This document shows positions 36,166 to 48,063 of a DNA stretch of 64,000 nucleotides, in pieces (within the stretch, counting starts at the first letter, position 1; the number at the start of each line of letters is the position of its first letter). Origin of the DNA: Canna indica (Eukaryota > Streptophyta > Magnoliopsida > Zingiberales > Cannaceae); assembly GCA_034359265.1 (NCBI GenBank), contig CP136892.1, forward strand, positions 14,866,501 to 14,930,500, read 5' to 3'. Below the pieces are notes generated by a model that worked only from the letters and a program-made list of their open reading frames with translations, did not search any database and was not told the origin of the DNA. A program made the position numbers and the translations under genes.

Positions 36166-36202
36166 ATTTGATATGTCTCGGTCTTATCCCAGTTTTAAGT
36201 CG

Positions 36203-38288
36203 AGACAAATCCTTGACCCAAATTCACTTGTTCGAACACATCCGCCCAAGCGTGTCAACAAACACATTGTCAAGTCAACAATAAGGCGTCTCTCATCACC
36301 AATGCATCAAACTCTGATGTAACAAGGTGAGCAGCCACTCCATCGATCTTCTTACGACTTAGTACAATCCTCGATTGCACACCTCGGAGGGTGTGCCTAG
36401 CCCCAATGAGTCACCAAAGGGCCAGACGTTACAAATAGACCTTGGCAAGCCTCAAGCACAAGCCTAGATCTAATGACACTACAGAAAGCTTGGTTGCATT
36501 ATTTGAAGGCGTTAAGACTCATTTGACGCCTCAACAAAGCGAATCCATGGTTTTCAACTACATCTAATGACAAAGATCAAGCTTGTTGTCATTCACAACT
36601 CCATTCTCCAAATACATCAAGGCTTAGGGGGACTATTGGTGAGGAAAATCGAGCTCCAAATAGGTCCACCTAGTCCGCTAGGCCAACGGCCCACAAGGAC
36701 CACCCTATCAAGCTTCTCAAAGGATGAAAACATGTGCCCAACCGCACATGTTCACTCCAAAAGAATGAAAAAAATTCTCAAAGAAAAGAGTAGATTGTCT
36801 TTCAAGGTGTCTATAAAAGGTAAACCCTCACCTATATGTAAGGGACCTCTCTTTTTGGTTCATTCGCCATGTTTCTCTTTCATTCAAGATGATTATATCT
36901 CTCGGACCCCTCTTTTGCCTTCTAAGATAATAACTTAATTGTCAAATGATCTTTCCAATGACCCAACTCTGACAGGACACTTTTAAATATATTGATCGAG
37001 CCCGCTTTAACTCAACCTTACCAATCATTTCAGTTGAGCCATCATCAGTGATATGGTCTATTGATACATCTACGAAAACGGACCTCATCACTTTTAATAT
37101 TATAACCGTAAGAATTTTTATAACTTGAGAGACATGAATAAACCAAAAAATAATATAATTGTACTCAAATATTATTAACGTTCAATAATATATAAATTCT
37201 TGCTGGTTGCATCTTGTTGCAAAGTGCAAGAGATGAAATATATCCAAATTCTTATGTGTGAGAAAAAAAATCTTAGTATAGATAATTTTGTTTTTAGAAC
37301 TTAAATATTAAATGATCCAAAATAGTGAAAATATTTATTAAAAATAAGAGGGAAAAAACTTTCTTACATTGAAAATACTGTAAAACTTTAGAAAGTTCTA
37401 CAATTTAAGTTGACATAATTTTCTATAAAATTAAATTTAACAATACATATATAGTCCCATCATTTATATTATACTATTTATATTTTTATTAATAAAAATG
37501 TATAAGACTTTGTAATATATAAAAAATTAATTTTTTATTTCATTTATTACTTGAAAGCTCATCTCAAAAATTCATATATTCTTGAGTCTTTATATGGGAG
37601 TTATATATTTTAGCAATATTTCATTTATTATTTGGGTCCAATCAGGTTAGGCTTATGTATTGGTTTTGATCTAGTCAACCACACTAATTAGAGTCAAGTG
37701 CGTCAAGCAAGCACGACCTGACTTCATGTCGGGTTGAGCACGGCCCCAGGTGGCCCAAAGAAGCCGCCCAATCCGATTAAAATATGAGATTGAGTCAAGT
37801 CAGGCCAGACCAAGACCAGGCCGAGTACAGCTCGGGCCGAGCCGAGTTCGAACCGCCGACGAGTCAGGTCCGAGCAGCCCACGAGCCGGGCTGGCCCATT
37901 GCCACATTTGTATATTCTCAGCTTCTATCTCCTTGAAGATTCTCACAAGAATTCAGCACGTTGTCTTCAATCGCTTCATGCGGTGCAATACCCACCTAAA
38001 ACCTTTGTGACTATGAACCTTCGTCAAGCTGGGCAGATCTTTCCGATAGACCATGAGGCATGCTGGCAGCATGAGTGGGTCGAGAAACTGCAGGAGGCGC
38101 ACACCGGACTCCCTCGCCACATTGAAGGCGTCAATAGGTGCTGAAGAGGTTCGTGACGAAGGCCATCAGTCGACCAACATTGTCTTGTTTGAGGTCAGCA
38201 ACGATGCGGCCGAGAGCAAGTAATAATTTTTCAAGAGTGAGAGATATGGCGGAGATGATGTGTACGTCGTTAGGGAGGCTGTAAAGGG
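36203..38288. repeat. 2.1-kb direct tandem repeat, copy B
   Basis: Second copy of 34068-36164. The junction between copies (36165-36202) is a 38-base segment that matches 38671-38708, inside the hAT MITE downstream, with a single mismatch. Copy B continues into the UGT N-terminal coding region and the MITE, which copy A lacks. Confidence 0.92.
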
Positions 38289-38533
38289 GGGGGGAGGGGG
38301 GGAAGGGTGACAAAGGTGATGCCAAGAGGGAGGGATTCGACAAAGGGATTGTAGAAGATAGAGGAGGGGCAGTCGGTGATGATGACAAGGTCGATGGAAG
38401 AGTTGTGTCGGAAGGCGAGGTAGCATGCAAGCTCGATGAGGAAGATGAGATGACTCATCCCGGGGATCAACTCATGGCAATGTGCGATGAGATGTGTGTT
38501 CAAAGAGGAGAAATTGACTGTCATAATGTACAT
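37888..38533 (-). pseudogene. UGT72-like glycosyltransferase pseudogene (copy B, with N-terminus)
   Basis: The minus-strand reading from 38533 gives PGMSHLIFLIELACYLAFRHN, corresponding to the family's PGMGHLIPLxELA start with the active-site His region. VIITDCPSS and SLPLGITFVTLPPL follow, then after a G-rich low-complexity tract (38285-38306) SLPNDVHIISAISLTLEKLL and LMAFVTNLF. A stop follows at 38131-38133, and homology continues in other frames to about 37888. The PSPG sugar-donor box is absent because LTR-like sequence replaces the C-terminal half. UGT72 enzymes glucosylate phenolics such as monolignols. This copy is dead. Confidence 0.7.
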
Positions 38534-38640
38534 CGTCTGCTTTCGTACCGTTGAGAAGGTTGGCCGAGGGAGGGTGCAACGAACCTGTTAGAATAAGCTC
38601 GAGTTGTTGAGAAAAACGAATATCAAGTGGTTATTTGCAC

Positions 38641-39246
38641 TAGGGGTGAGTTCAGGCCTTAAAGGGCCGGGATTTGATATGTCTCGGTCTTATCTCAGTT
38701 TTAAGTCGGGATGCAAATATATGTCCTGGTCCTGATAATAATTCATCCCGGTCTTGTCCCGTCACGAAAAAATAGGACGGGATCGGGATGACCCTATAAA
38801 CAATTAAACTACATAAATATTACCATATTTTTTTATTAAAATACCAAATTAACTAGTTTATTAGAAAGAGCTAATCATATAACTCTATTACAGTAGATCT
38901 ATTCTATTAAAAAAAGTTATTTTGTCACCTTAAATTTTTTATTAGGAAATTTAGATAACATAAATAAAGTATACTATAACTTTACTTAAAATTCATATAC
39001 ACAGAATTTTAAATAATATGACAGTGTCGTCATTTTGTCTCTTTCCACAAAAGTAATCTAACTTTAGTAAGCATAAATAAAATATAAACATAAATAAAAT
39101 ATATAATTTTGCATTTTAAAAAATAAAATCGAAACAAGCCGATACAATCCCATTTTTTTTTTACTTTGTCCCTGTCCCGTCCCGATTTTTAATCGGGGTG
39201 AGATTTTTCGGGATGGTTGGGATGTCCTGATCCGTGCTTACCCCTA
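38641..39246. mobile_element. hAT MITE, CCCGTCCCG-word family
   Basis: Termini TAGGGGTGAG and CTTACCCCTA are flanked by ATTTGCAC (38633-38640) and GTTTGCAC (39247-39254), an 8-bp duplication with one mismatch. The ends are rich in CCCGTCCCG/CGGGAT words and the centre is AT-rich. Non-coding. Confidence 0.87.
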
Positions 39247-39254
39247 GTTTGCAC

Positions 39255-40890
39255 GAGAAATTCATTAAAAGATTCTGCAAAAGAACTCGAGAGTAATTCT
39301 GTAAAATAGTAAATTTAGAATTTTTAATAATGAACTTAGCATTATTAAGACTTGCACCTAAAATAAAAGTAAACTTATGTTGTTAAAAAATAAACCTAAC
39401 ACTTCTACTGTAAGTTCGGTCTCAATAAAATTAGATTCACTCCTAATAATGCTAGGTTTTTTTAGTGTACAAGGCTCCATAAAAAAAAATTTGGAGTTAG
39501 GCTCAGTGGTAGTTTTTTTTCCAAAGGTGTGCTGAAATCTTCTCCATGATCCCAAGGAAACTTTGATGATATTGACAAAAAATGGAGCTTGATTTTGATG
39601 ATCAAAATCCTCTATTTCTACACGCAAGAGGTGGATGACAGGGAAACTTTGAAGTTTGAACCATCAATCCTCTATATCTACTGGACTGACCCAGTAGCTA
39701 CACCGACAATGTAAGTTCATCAGCATTGTTGGTTTAGTTAGGTTCCGCTAATAGGCTTGGCCTGGTAGGCCGTTCCACAAAGTTTCAAATACACATATAC
39801 ATAAACCTGGTTCAAACCAATATTTAGCTCTTATTTAAGTCTGATCAGGCTCGTTGAATTCAGACCCAATTCTAATCAACACCCAACAAACGGAAAGCTC
39901 CCTTCTTTGATATCAAATAGTTTGCATATTTGACTCTTTAGATTGGAAGAGCATTCGGTAGGTAAAATAATCTCTGATTTCCTTTTATTTATGATCTTAT
40001 TTATAGCTTTGAGTATGATTCTAGAATTTTCTAGAGATGATTACAATAACTTCTACTTCTCCTTGTGGTGATAACTATATCATCGGCATGAGAGATGACT
40101 AATTCACAATTTTTTGTAGTTAAAAGTCTTGATCTTGCGTCTCAAAAATAACATTGTCTAACTGCTAAGACATGAATTCACGCAGAATTATGAATATATA
40201 GGACGACAAGAATCACCTTATCTAAATTTATTTTGATATTTACAAACATATTTACATAGTATATAATTTTTTAAAATGATCAAACATGTTGGACAATTAT
40301 TTATTTATTTATTTTAACAAAAATAAAAATTCACAATAGATGACCATACTAATATTTGAACAATAGATCACAATTATTTATTCACCTTTTTAATAAAAAA
40401 TTAGTGTTTCTAAATTCGAATAATTTAACCAATTTGATCGAGAACTAATATTGGATCCAATTGGAGTTAAGTAAAAATATAAGCATAGTTAAACTTTAAA
40501 AAAACTATAAAAATTGTTGAAAATTATTTGAATAGGTCAGAGTTAATTTTGTTGAACCACATATTCTAAAATATTTACTTTTAATTGAATAACTAATTGA
40601 ATTAGTCAAATTCGATGGCTCGAGTAATTTTAAAGCATTGCCGAAAACAAGTAAACATAGTAGATATCCGAATATAATTCAAGATAAACGATGAAGAGTT
40701 TGCTTCAACGATGACAAGTTGACAACGAGGAACAGAAGATTCAAGCTTATTACCTATTTATTATTTCCTGCTTGGTGGGGTGCTCGACGAAATGCCGACT
40801 TATTTTAACTATAAATAATTCATAGCCCTTCATCTCGTGTCGTGCGATGGATATTCCTGATAGGAGGGGCTCTATAAAAGTTTTATTCGG
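39255..40890. other. Intergenic, downstream of CYP94
   Basis: AT-rich. A minus-strand open frame at 39358-39627 (about 89 codons) has no recognisable domain. LTR-like phrases occur near 39690-39900. The 3' flank of the CYP94 gene lies at the right end. Confidence 0.4.
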
Positions 40891-40895
40891 TATTC

Positions 40896-41058
40896 CTACC
40901 TTCTTCTCAGTCGAACCGAAAAACCTCCCTTCATGCGCAGCGTGACTAACATCTCGTACTCCGACGATGAAACGTCGCCACCCTTGGCTTCAGATAGCCT
41001 CACGGGCTCCACCCGGGACCTCCTTATCACCGTCGCGGCGACCGCCTTCATCTGCATA
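40896..41058 (-). pseudogene. CYP94: CYP94 C-terminal segment, cut off by a CACTA insertion
   Basis: The minus strand encodes MQMKAVAATVIRRSRVEPVR, then a short variable stretch, EMLVTLRMKGGFSV and RLRRR, ending at TAG 40896-40898. This is the standard CYP94 tail (QMK..., LTLRMKGG). It is in the same frame as 48067-49464 once the transposon and one copy of its ATA duplication (41056-41058 / 48064-48066) are discounted. The CACTA element separates these last ~54 codons from the rest of the gene. Confidence 0.9.
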
Positions 41059-41672
41059 CACTACTTGAATAATGGACATCATCAACGGCTGAACCATTGC
41101 TGAAAACCATCAGCAACAGCTTGCAACGGCCCCAACCGTTGCAACGGAGTCGTGGCAGAAAAACGTGTTGCTGATAATTTAGCAACGGTCGCTCGGGCCG
41201 TTGCTAATAATATTATCAGCAACGGGTTTGCCACGGACCCGGTTCCGTTGCTGATAACAATTATTAGCAACGGCCCGCGTGTTCGTAGCAACGCCGTTAG
41301 TGAAAGACCGTTGCTAAGCCGTTGATGTATGACATCAACAATGGCTTACGATACACTTTTAGTAACGGCTTTCCCACGGACGATCGTGGGAAAGCCGTTG
41401 TTGATGACTACAACCTGCAATCGAAAAAATCTAAAATTCCAAATTTTCATTTAATACATTGATACATAACTCACACACCCATACATACATTCATTCACAT
41501 ATCACAAATACACCCAGATATACATCAAAATAAATGTACTTATATTTATAATTATCCACAATCGTATAAAAACTATTCAAATGCAAATTTGAAGTATCAA
41601 TATCCAAACAAAACAAATTAATCAAGTATAGTATCTAAGTAACAATGTCAATATATAAAAAAACAATAAATC

Positions 41673-43157
41673 TCACGATGACGGTGGAGGATGGTCTGGA
41701 TCATATGGCGGGGTCTGGAGTGCTTGGGTGTACACCGGCGTGGACTGACTTGAGGACGATGGATCAGATGATGCCGAGGGGATACCTGCTCTAGTATGAG
41801 CTGAGATGTTGCGTAGCATAGCATGCATCTCCGCCACCATCTGACTCTGATGCGCGATCGTCTCCTCTAGTGTCCTTATCATGGTACTATGATCACAACT
41901 TGACCTGGAGGTGGACGACTGCTCACCAGCATGCAAAGGGGTCGGTGCCCCAAGCGAGCCTAGCACGGCTCGCGCATGACCACTATCTGCAAAACCATAC
42001 ACGCGACCGTGGTCCCAGCCACCTGCAGCCTCGACCCACGCTCATGCGTCAAAGTCCTCAGGGGTGCCTCCGCGCTGTATCACCGTCTGACTGTTGGTCT
42101 CCTACTCGAGTTTAACTTTTTGTTTAATATTTTTCATAAAACTTAAATTATAAATAAATAATGAATAATTTAAACAAATATACTTGCCAAAATATATGCA
42201 GCGCGGTTGACGACGTACTCCCCCGTCCCATGCACTCGACGGTGAGTCCGCTCAAACACCGCCATCGGGGAGGGTCGCTGGACAATCCCGTAGTCCAACA
42301 CCGTCGTCTACATTTACAAAACAAATAGATTAATTAGTACACAGAGTAACAAATAAAATATATAATTAAAATTAAGGTATACTTACCATACGGTTCACGT
42401 GCACAACAAATGCAACAGAGCTGCCAGTGTGACGTGCTCCTCCCCCCGACATGCGGTTTCTAGCCGCAGTCCTAGAAATCTCCTGTCATCGATCCGTCGA
42501 CCATAATGCCATGAGCTGGTCCCATATATCCGGAGTAATCCAATCGGGGTTGTATCCCCGAGTCTCCGCGATGTTAGTGGTCCCAGCTGCCCGTTGTAAC
42601 TCGCCCAGGAAATAACCTCCCAAGCAGCATAAATGCAGGGCGTCTGGTCCTCGGCCCATGTATAGTGAGCCTGCAAAATAATAATATCAGTACCAATATT
42701 AATCATCATGCATGTATAAAAAAAAATTAACACGTGCCTCAAACTCGCGCCATAGCATATCGACGTACTCACTGGGCACGTGAGACCACGTGGGTCATCC
42801 CCCATGCATATATCGTCGAATGGTAGAAGAAATGCTCCTTGGCACTTCTTCTTGCTCAAACCTGCACAATAAAAATAAAATTTAATATTATATTATGATA
42901 TAATGAATTTTTAATAATTCATAATTTGTGATATATTACCGTTCTCCAATCACGCTAATGAATCTGCGTGACTCTGCGGCTGGTGGAGGCTTCCACTTGT
43001 TCGGCCCGCGTGGTCACCTGCGTCTGGATGTACTAGCCTCGGCAATATCATCGGCAGGAGGATCAACAACAGGAGAATCAGCAGCATGAGTAAGTGCTGG
43101 AGTCTCACTGATCGGAGACTCCGAAGCTCTCCTGCGACGATAACCACAACCAAACAT
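41673..43157 (-). pseudogene. TNPA-like (transposase_24) gene of the CACTA element
   Basis: The start is probably ATG at 43155-43157, MFGCGYRRRRASESP, followed by RRRRPRGPNKWKPPP. Later exons include MHGG*PTWSHVPSEYVDMLW (about 42820-42760) and WITPDIWDQLMALWSTDR, then RTAARNRMSGGGARHTGSS (about 42560-42415). FERTHRRVHGTGEYVVNRAA follows near 42255-42196, and a Gln/Ser-rich C-terminal exon lies at 42000-41673. The W...NR.S..G..HT.GS pattern is the plant transposase_24 domain. TNPA-type proteins bind subterminal repeats and assist excision. At least two in-frame stops suggest a defective copy. Exon borders are approximate. Confidence 0.75.
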
Positions 43158-43239
43158 ATATGTCGAATAGACATATAATTAGATTATTATATATATAGTA
43201 GAGATATATTTAATATAAGATATACTTTATAATTATTCC

Positions 43240-46200
43240 TCATCATCTGAGTAATAGTCTTCGAATTCTTCCTCTTCTTCATCTTCTTCATCTTCTTTAT
43301 CTCTAACTTCCTCAATTTCATGATCCTCATCAGCAACATATTCAACTTCTAATTGAATTGACGCTGTGTCTGCATCCTCGAGTATTGGAATAATATGATT
43401 TACAACAGGAAGATCATCTTCTTGATGGAAACCATCTGTCACATCAGGTATCCTCATTTTCTCCTACTATCGGATCAATTTTTCCTCTACCTTTAGTCTT
43501 ATAGACTTCACGCCAATCTGCTCTATCTTTATTTCGAGCCGGATACGTCGCGTAATATACTTGTTCGGCTTGTGATGCCAATATAAAAGGCTCATTTGCT
43601 GCCAATTTCGATTTGTAATTAACTTCAACAAGTTTGTATTTTGGATGAACTTTCATGCCCCTTTCTGTTGTATCGAACCAATGATATCTAAATAGGATAA
43701 CTGATTTCAAGCCGAAGTAGTGCAACTCTATCACTTCTTCCACTAGTCCATAAAAATTCATGTCACATTCAACATAGGTTATCCCTTTCACGCAGACCCC
43801 GGCATTCATCATCTTCTTTGTAAATGCATATTCAACCGTGTGAAATTTATACCCATTAATAAAATATCTGCTATAACACGACACTAGTCGCGACGGTCCA
43901 TTAACAAACTCAAATATTCTTTCATCTATTTCAGCTATGTGATCTTAGCTCTAAGCCTGAATCCAAGTAGGGAAATCACAATTTCGTAATCTCTTCAATT
44001 CTTGATCGTTGTGAATAGAGTATTTTCGCACCCTCTCAATGTCAAATATTTCAATGAATTGTTCAATCTCTTGATAATTGAGTAATACGTACAAGTGTGC
44101 CAAATGATACTCTTCGTCCCTTAAGTGTCGAGATGGACGAGAATCAAAAGCACGACCAGAGTGACAAAATATATTTAAACGTCCATCTGAATATCGAACT
44201 CCCCCGTCGTCGTTACGTGGAAGATGATCAAATCTTGTCTGTACTGTCGATTCAAAGTGAAATGAGCAGAATGTTAAAATTTCTTGGATGATATACGATT
44301 CAGATATTGATCCTTCAACAGCTGCGGTGTTCTTTAATTTTTTCTTCAAACGATTCATATATCTTTCAAATAAGTACATCCACTGATATTGAACGAGGCC
44401 ACCAACTCGTGCCTTGTATGCCAAGTGTATCGGTAGATGCTCCATCGAGTCAATAAATACATGAGGGAAAAACTGCTTCAGCTTCCATATGATTTCAACA
44501 ATATTACTTTCAAGTGTTGACATATCTTCAACTCGAAGGACATTTGCACAAATGCTTCTAAAAAACATACTTGATTTAGTCAACGGATCCTAAATATTAT
44601 CAGGTAGAAGATCTCGAAATGCGATCGGAAGCAATCTCTGCATGAATACATGACAATCATGGCTCTTCATCCCTGATATTTTACAATCATCGACGTTCAC
44701 ACATCGAGATAAGTTTGAAGCATATCCGTCGGGTAATCTGAGTTCTTTTATCCATTGACAAACATCTTTGATCTGTTATTTATTTAACACATACGGGGCC
44801 TTCGGTTTCAGATATCATCTGTTGACCTCTTGTAACTCCAACTCTAGTCTCTTACAAAGTATTTTCAGATCATGTCGGGCTTTGACATTATCTTTAGTTT
44901 TTCTAGAAACATCCATCAAAGTGTTGAAAATATTATCAAATATTTTATTTTCAATGTGCATGACATCTAAATTATGTCGAATCAGTAATGAACTCCAATA
45001 GGGTAATTCCCAAAAGATACTTTTTTGCACCCAGTTATGTGTTTGACCAAAGTCTGACACTCTTTCATTCCGACCAAATACTATCTCTGGAAGTGCTGAA
45101 ACACGTGATAACATTTGTTCACCAGATAACATCGGTGGTGGCCCATCTCTTTCGACTCTGCCCTTAGTAAATTTATTACGATTTCTTCGATACTGATGGT
45201 TAGCCGGTAGGAATCGACGATGACAATCAAAGAATGGGATTTTTCATCCGTTCTGAAGACTAATTGATTTAGAGTGTTCCATACAATACGGATAAGAGAG
45301 TCGGCCGTGAGTGCTCCAACCAGACAACATGCCGTATGCCGGGAAATCATTGATTGTCCACAAGATCGCGGCCTTTAAATTGAAGTTTTGCTTCCGATGA
45401 CAATCATAAGTGACAGCTCCCTCAGTCCATAATATTTTTAATTCATCTATCAAGGGTCTGAGAAACACGTCAATTTCTTTTCGCGGACCCTTAGGACCCG
45501 AAATAATCATTGAAAGATAAATAAATTCATCTTTTATACACATTGACAGTGGCAAATTATAAACTGTCAACAGCACTGGCCAAATTGAATAAGGAGTTGC
45601 AGAATGTCCAAACAGATTAAAACCATCTGTGCACAATTTCAATCTAATATTTCTAATATCCCTAGCAAATGAAGGATAACATGTATCTAAATGTTTAGAT
45701 GCTTCATTGTCGGATGGATGAGTCATTACTGTATCATCACAACTTCTTGCATGCCAACTCATGTAGGGGGCCGTCTTTTCCGACATGAATAATCTTTGAA
45801 ACCTCGGTGTTAGTGGAAAATACCGAAGCACCTTAAACGGGATATTTTTCTGTCAGACGGATTTCTTCTCTTTGTAACGAAGATGTTGACATATAGGGCA
45901 TTTATCCATCTGCACATTTTCTTTATAATATAAAATGCAGTTATTTTGGCACGCGTGTATTTTTTCGTACCCCAACCCAAATTTTCTCATCAGTTTTTTA
46001 GTTTTATAAAAAATTGGCTCAAACTTATTATCAGTAGGCAGCATTCCATTAATCAATCCTGCAATCCGATCATACGCAACCCCGCTGATATTACAATCGG
46101 TCTTGATGTTTAGAAGCTGCGTCATTGCTGAAAACCTAGTGTATTTAGGACAATTCTCATACAAAGGTTCATCGACAGCTTTCAATATCTTGTAAAATTC

Positions 46201-46646
46201 TACAGCTTCTTTATTCAGCAATTTAATCTCTACCGTAGTTTGTACTTCTGTGATATCCACTGCTGTAGTATCTGGTGGGACTGACGTCTCAGTAACTGGC
46301 CGATCAACATTATCATTCAGGTGGAATTGACCCCCAAGACTATTAAGTATCATAGTTTTATAGGGATTAGATTAACTAGATGAAGAAACACTAGCAGAGG
46401 AAGATTCACCATGTGTCTGAACGACAGGATTGCTCGACGTCCCGACTTTATGTGATTCCCCGTGATAAGTCCATAGAAAATATCTTGGTGCAAATCCTTT
46501 GCTATATAGATGCAGAGTGACAGTTTTCCGATCCAAAAATCATCCATTCAAGCAAACTTTAGGAAGTAAGTTAAGCCTAATCGAAACTCATTCGTTAAAG
46601 ATCCACGATCAAGACGTCAGTACATCCAACTTCGATCAGCCGACAT
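43240..46646 (-). pseudogene. TNP2/TNPD-type CACTA transposase gene with DUF4218 and DUF4216 parts
   Basis: The start is ATG at 46644-46646 (MSADRSWMY). Broken N-terminal sequence follows, then the TNP2 domain from 46353: FSAMTQLLNIK, KIHACQNNCILYYKE, MDKCPICQHLRYKEK, FPLTPRFQRLFMS, MSWHAR, DPxDNEASKHLD-like text and LCTDGFNLFG. DLPAYGMLSGWSTHGRLSYP-like and HNLDVMHIENKIFDNI blocks come next. DUF4218 lies at 44583-43951 (MEHLPIHLAYKARVGGLVQY) and DUF4216 at 43884-43444 (YYATYPARNKDRADWREV). An acidic C-terminal exon is at 43457-43233. Nonsense codons include TGA at 45853-45855 and 45244-45246. The order is canonical for plant CACTA transposases. Most of the coding is still readable, so loss is recent. 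Confidence 0.9.
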
Positions 46647-46687
46647 GATTCTGTTAATCAATGATAATTTCTTATGTTAATGCCTTT

Positions 46688-46928
46688 AGGTGAGATGGTC
46701 CTATTCTATTCGGGATTTATATTATTTATATTGCACTAAGTATTTCTTTTAACCGCTAACTTTATTCTAAATTTCGACAGCATCTCCCTACAGTTCTCCG
46801 AATACGCATATCATCTGGGAGCGTATCGGAGAACAAGAGAGATACTGTCGAAATTTAGAATAAGTTAACGGTTAAAAGAAAAACGTAAGTGCAATACAAA
46901 TAATTATATTCCCAAATGGTCCTATCAG
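46688..46928. repeat. Long hairpin (about 100-bp arms) upstream of TNP2
   Basis: The left arm (46688-46807) matches the reverse complement of the right arm (46821-46928) with few mismatches. The best part is TTCTTTTAACCG...ATTCTAAATTTCGACAG...TTCTCCG. The loop is only about 13 bases (46808-46820). It lies some 40 bases upstream of the proposed TNP2 start codon, in promoter or leader sequence. Confidence 0.85.
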
Positions 46929-47099
46929 GGACAATTCAAGGGTTGTACGTCGTATAAAAGATCATCTACTTCTTTTACAAGAACATACAACCCCCGAACA
47001 GATCTAAGGTTTTGTTAAATCATATTCGACTCGTCGATGCGTACGTGAAACGTATCAACTCGTCGGATGGATGATTATTTTCTAAATATTTCAAGTCAG

Positions 47100-47292
47100 T
47101 TCGAGTCCATAGTGGACAATTCCGACACAAGTCCAAATTGGACGATTCTGACGGAAGTCCGAAATGGACGATTCCAGCGCGAGTCCGAAGTGGACGATTC
47201 CGGCGCGAGTCCGAAATTGACGATTCCGGCGCGAGTCCGAAATTGACGATTCCGCCGCAAGTCCGAAGTGGATGATTCCGGCGCGAGTCCAC
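47100..47292. repeat. 26-bp tandem repeat in the CACTA 5' region
   Basis: About seven copies of a unit like AGTCCGAAGTGGACGATTCC plus GGCGCG, period 26. The unit contains the near-palindrome TCCGAAGTGGA/TCCAAATTGGA. It is open in one minus frame only because of composition, and I do not call it coding. Confidence 0.85.
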
Positions 47293-48063
47293 TGAGGACT
47301 ACTCCGGATTAATTAATATTTTAACTAATCAATTAATATTAATCTACAACATTTTAATTAATTAAAATAATTAACCTATAATTATTAATCTAAAACATAA
47401 TATTAATCTAACTAAATTAATCTAAAAATTACTCTAAACTCTAACAATTAATCTAAAAATCATAACAATTAATCTAAACCCTAAAATTAATATAAAAAAT
47501 TAATTAAATAATTAATTCAAACAATTAATTAAAAATTATATATATATAATTATATAAGCATTTTTGACGCCGGAGTCCGGCGCCGGCGTCCAGTGTCCAG
47601 ACACTACATAAACCACCGGTCGCCAGCCGAAACCCTATTTTAAGGGTTTCGGTCGGCTCTAACAAATAAGGGGGCCAAGGCGGCGAGAAATACCTCGAAT
47701 CGAACGGGAGGCGAAGGTCAGAATCGGAGGTCGAGGACGGGGCGGTGGCGTCGGCGGACAGAGGAAGAGGAAGAAGGGGGCGGGCGCGATCGCGTGCCCT
47801 ATTTAAACTTATCAGCAATGGCTCACTTAGCCGTTAGAAAGCCGTTGCTGATAAGTTAATCATCAGCAACGGCTCACTTGTCCGTTAGAAAGTCGTTACT
47901 AAGGTAATTAATATCTGCAATGGCTCACGTGTTCGTTAGAACGCCGTTGCAGATACAGTATATCTGCAACGGCTTGAGCGGCCGTAAGAATATCATTGCA
48001 AATAGCAACGACTTAAGCGGCCGTTGCTGATAGCCGTTGCTGAAGAACCAATTTTTAGTAGTG

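Larger units (their letters stand above)
41059..48063 (-). mobile_element. CACTA (En/Spm) DNA transposon inserted in CYP94
   Basis: The 7,005-bp element starts CACTACTTGAATAATGG and ends TTTTTAGTAGTG (CACTACTAAAAATTGG on the other strand). It is flanked by the 3-bp duplication ATA. Subterminal regions (41060-41400 and 47800-48060) repeat AGCAACGGCT-type motifs in both orientations, the usual transposase-binding arrays. It carries TNP2/TNPD-type and TNPA-type genes, both on the minus strand, with a few premature stops. The 5' (right) end has GC-rich leader sequence, a 26-bp tandem repeat and a long hairpin. Confidence 0.95.

Noticed and set aside
39358..39627. 89-codon minus-strand open frame
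   Set aside because: No domain is recognised and there is no start or promoter support.
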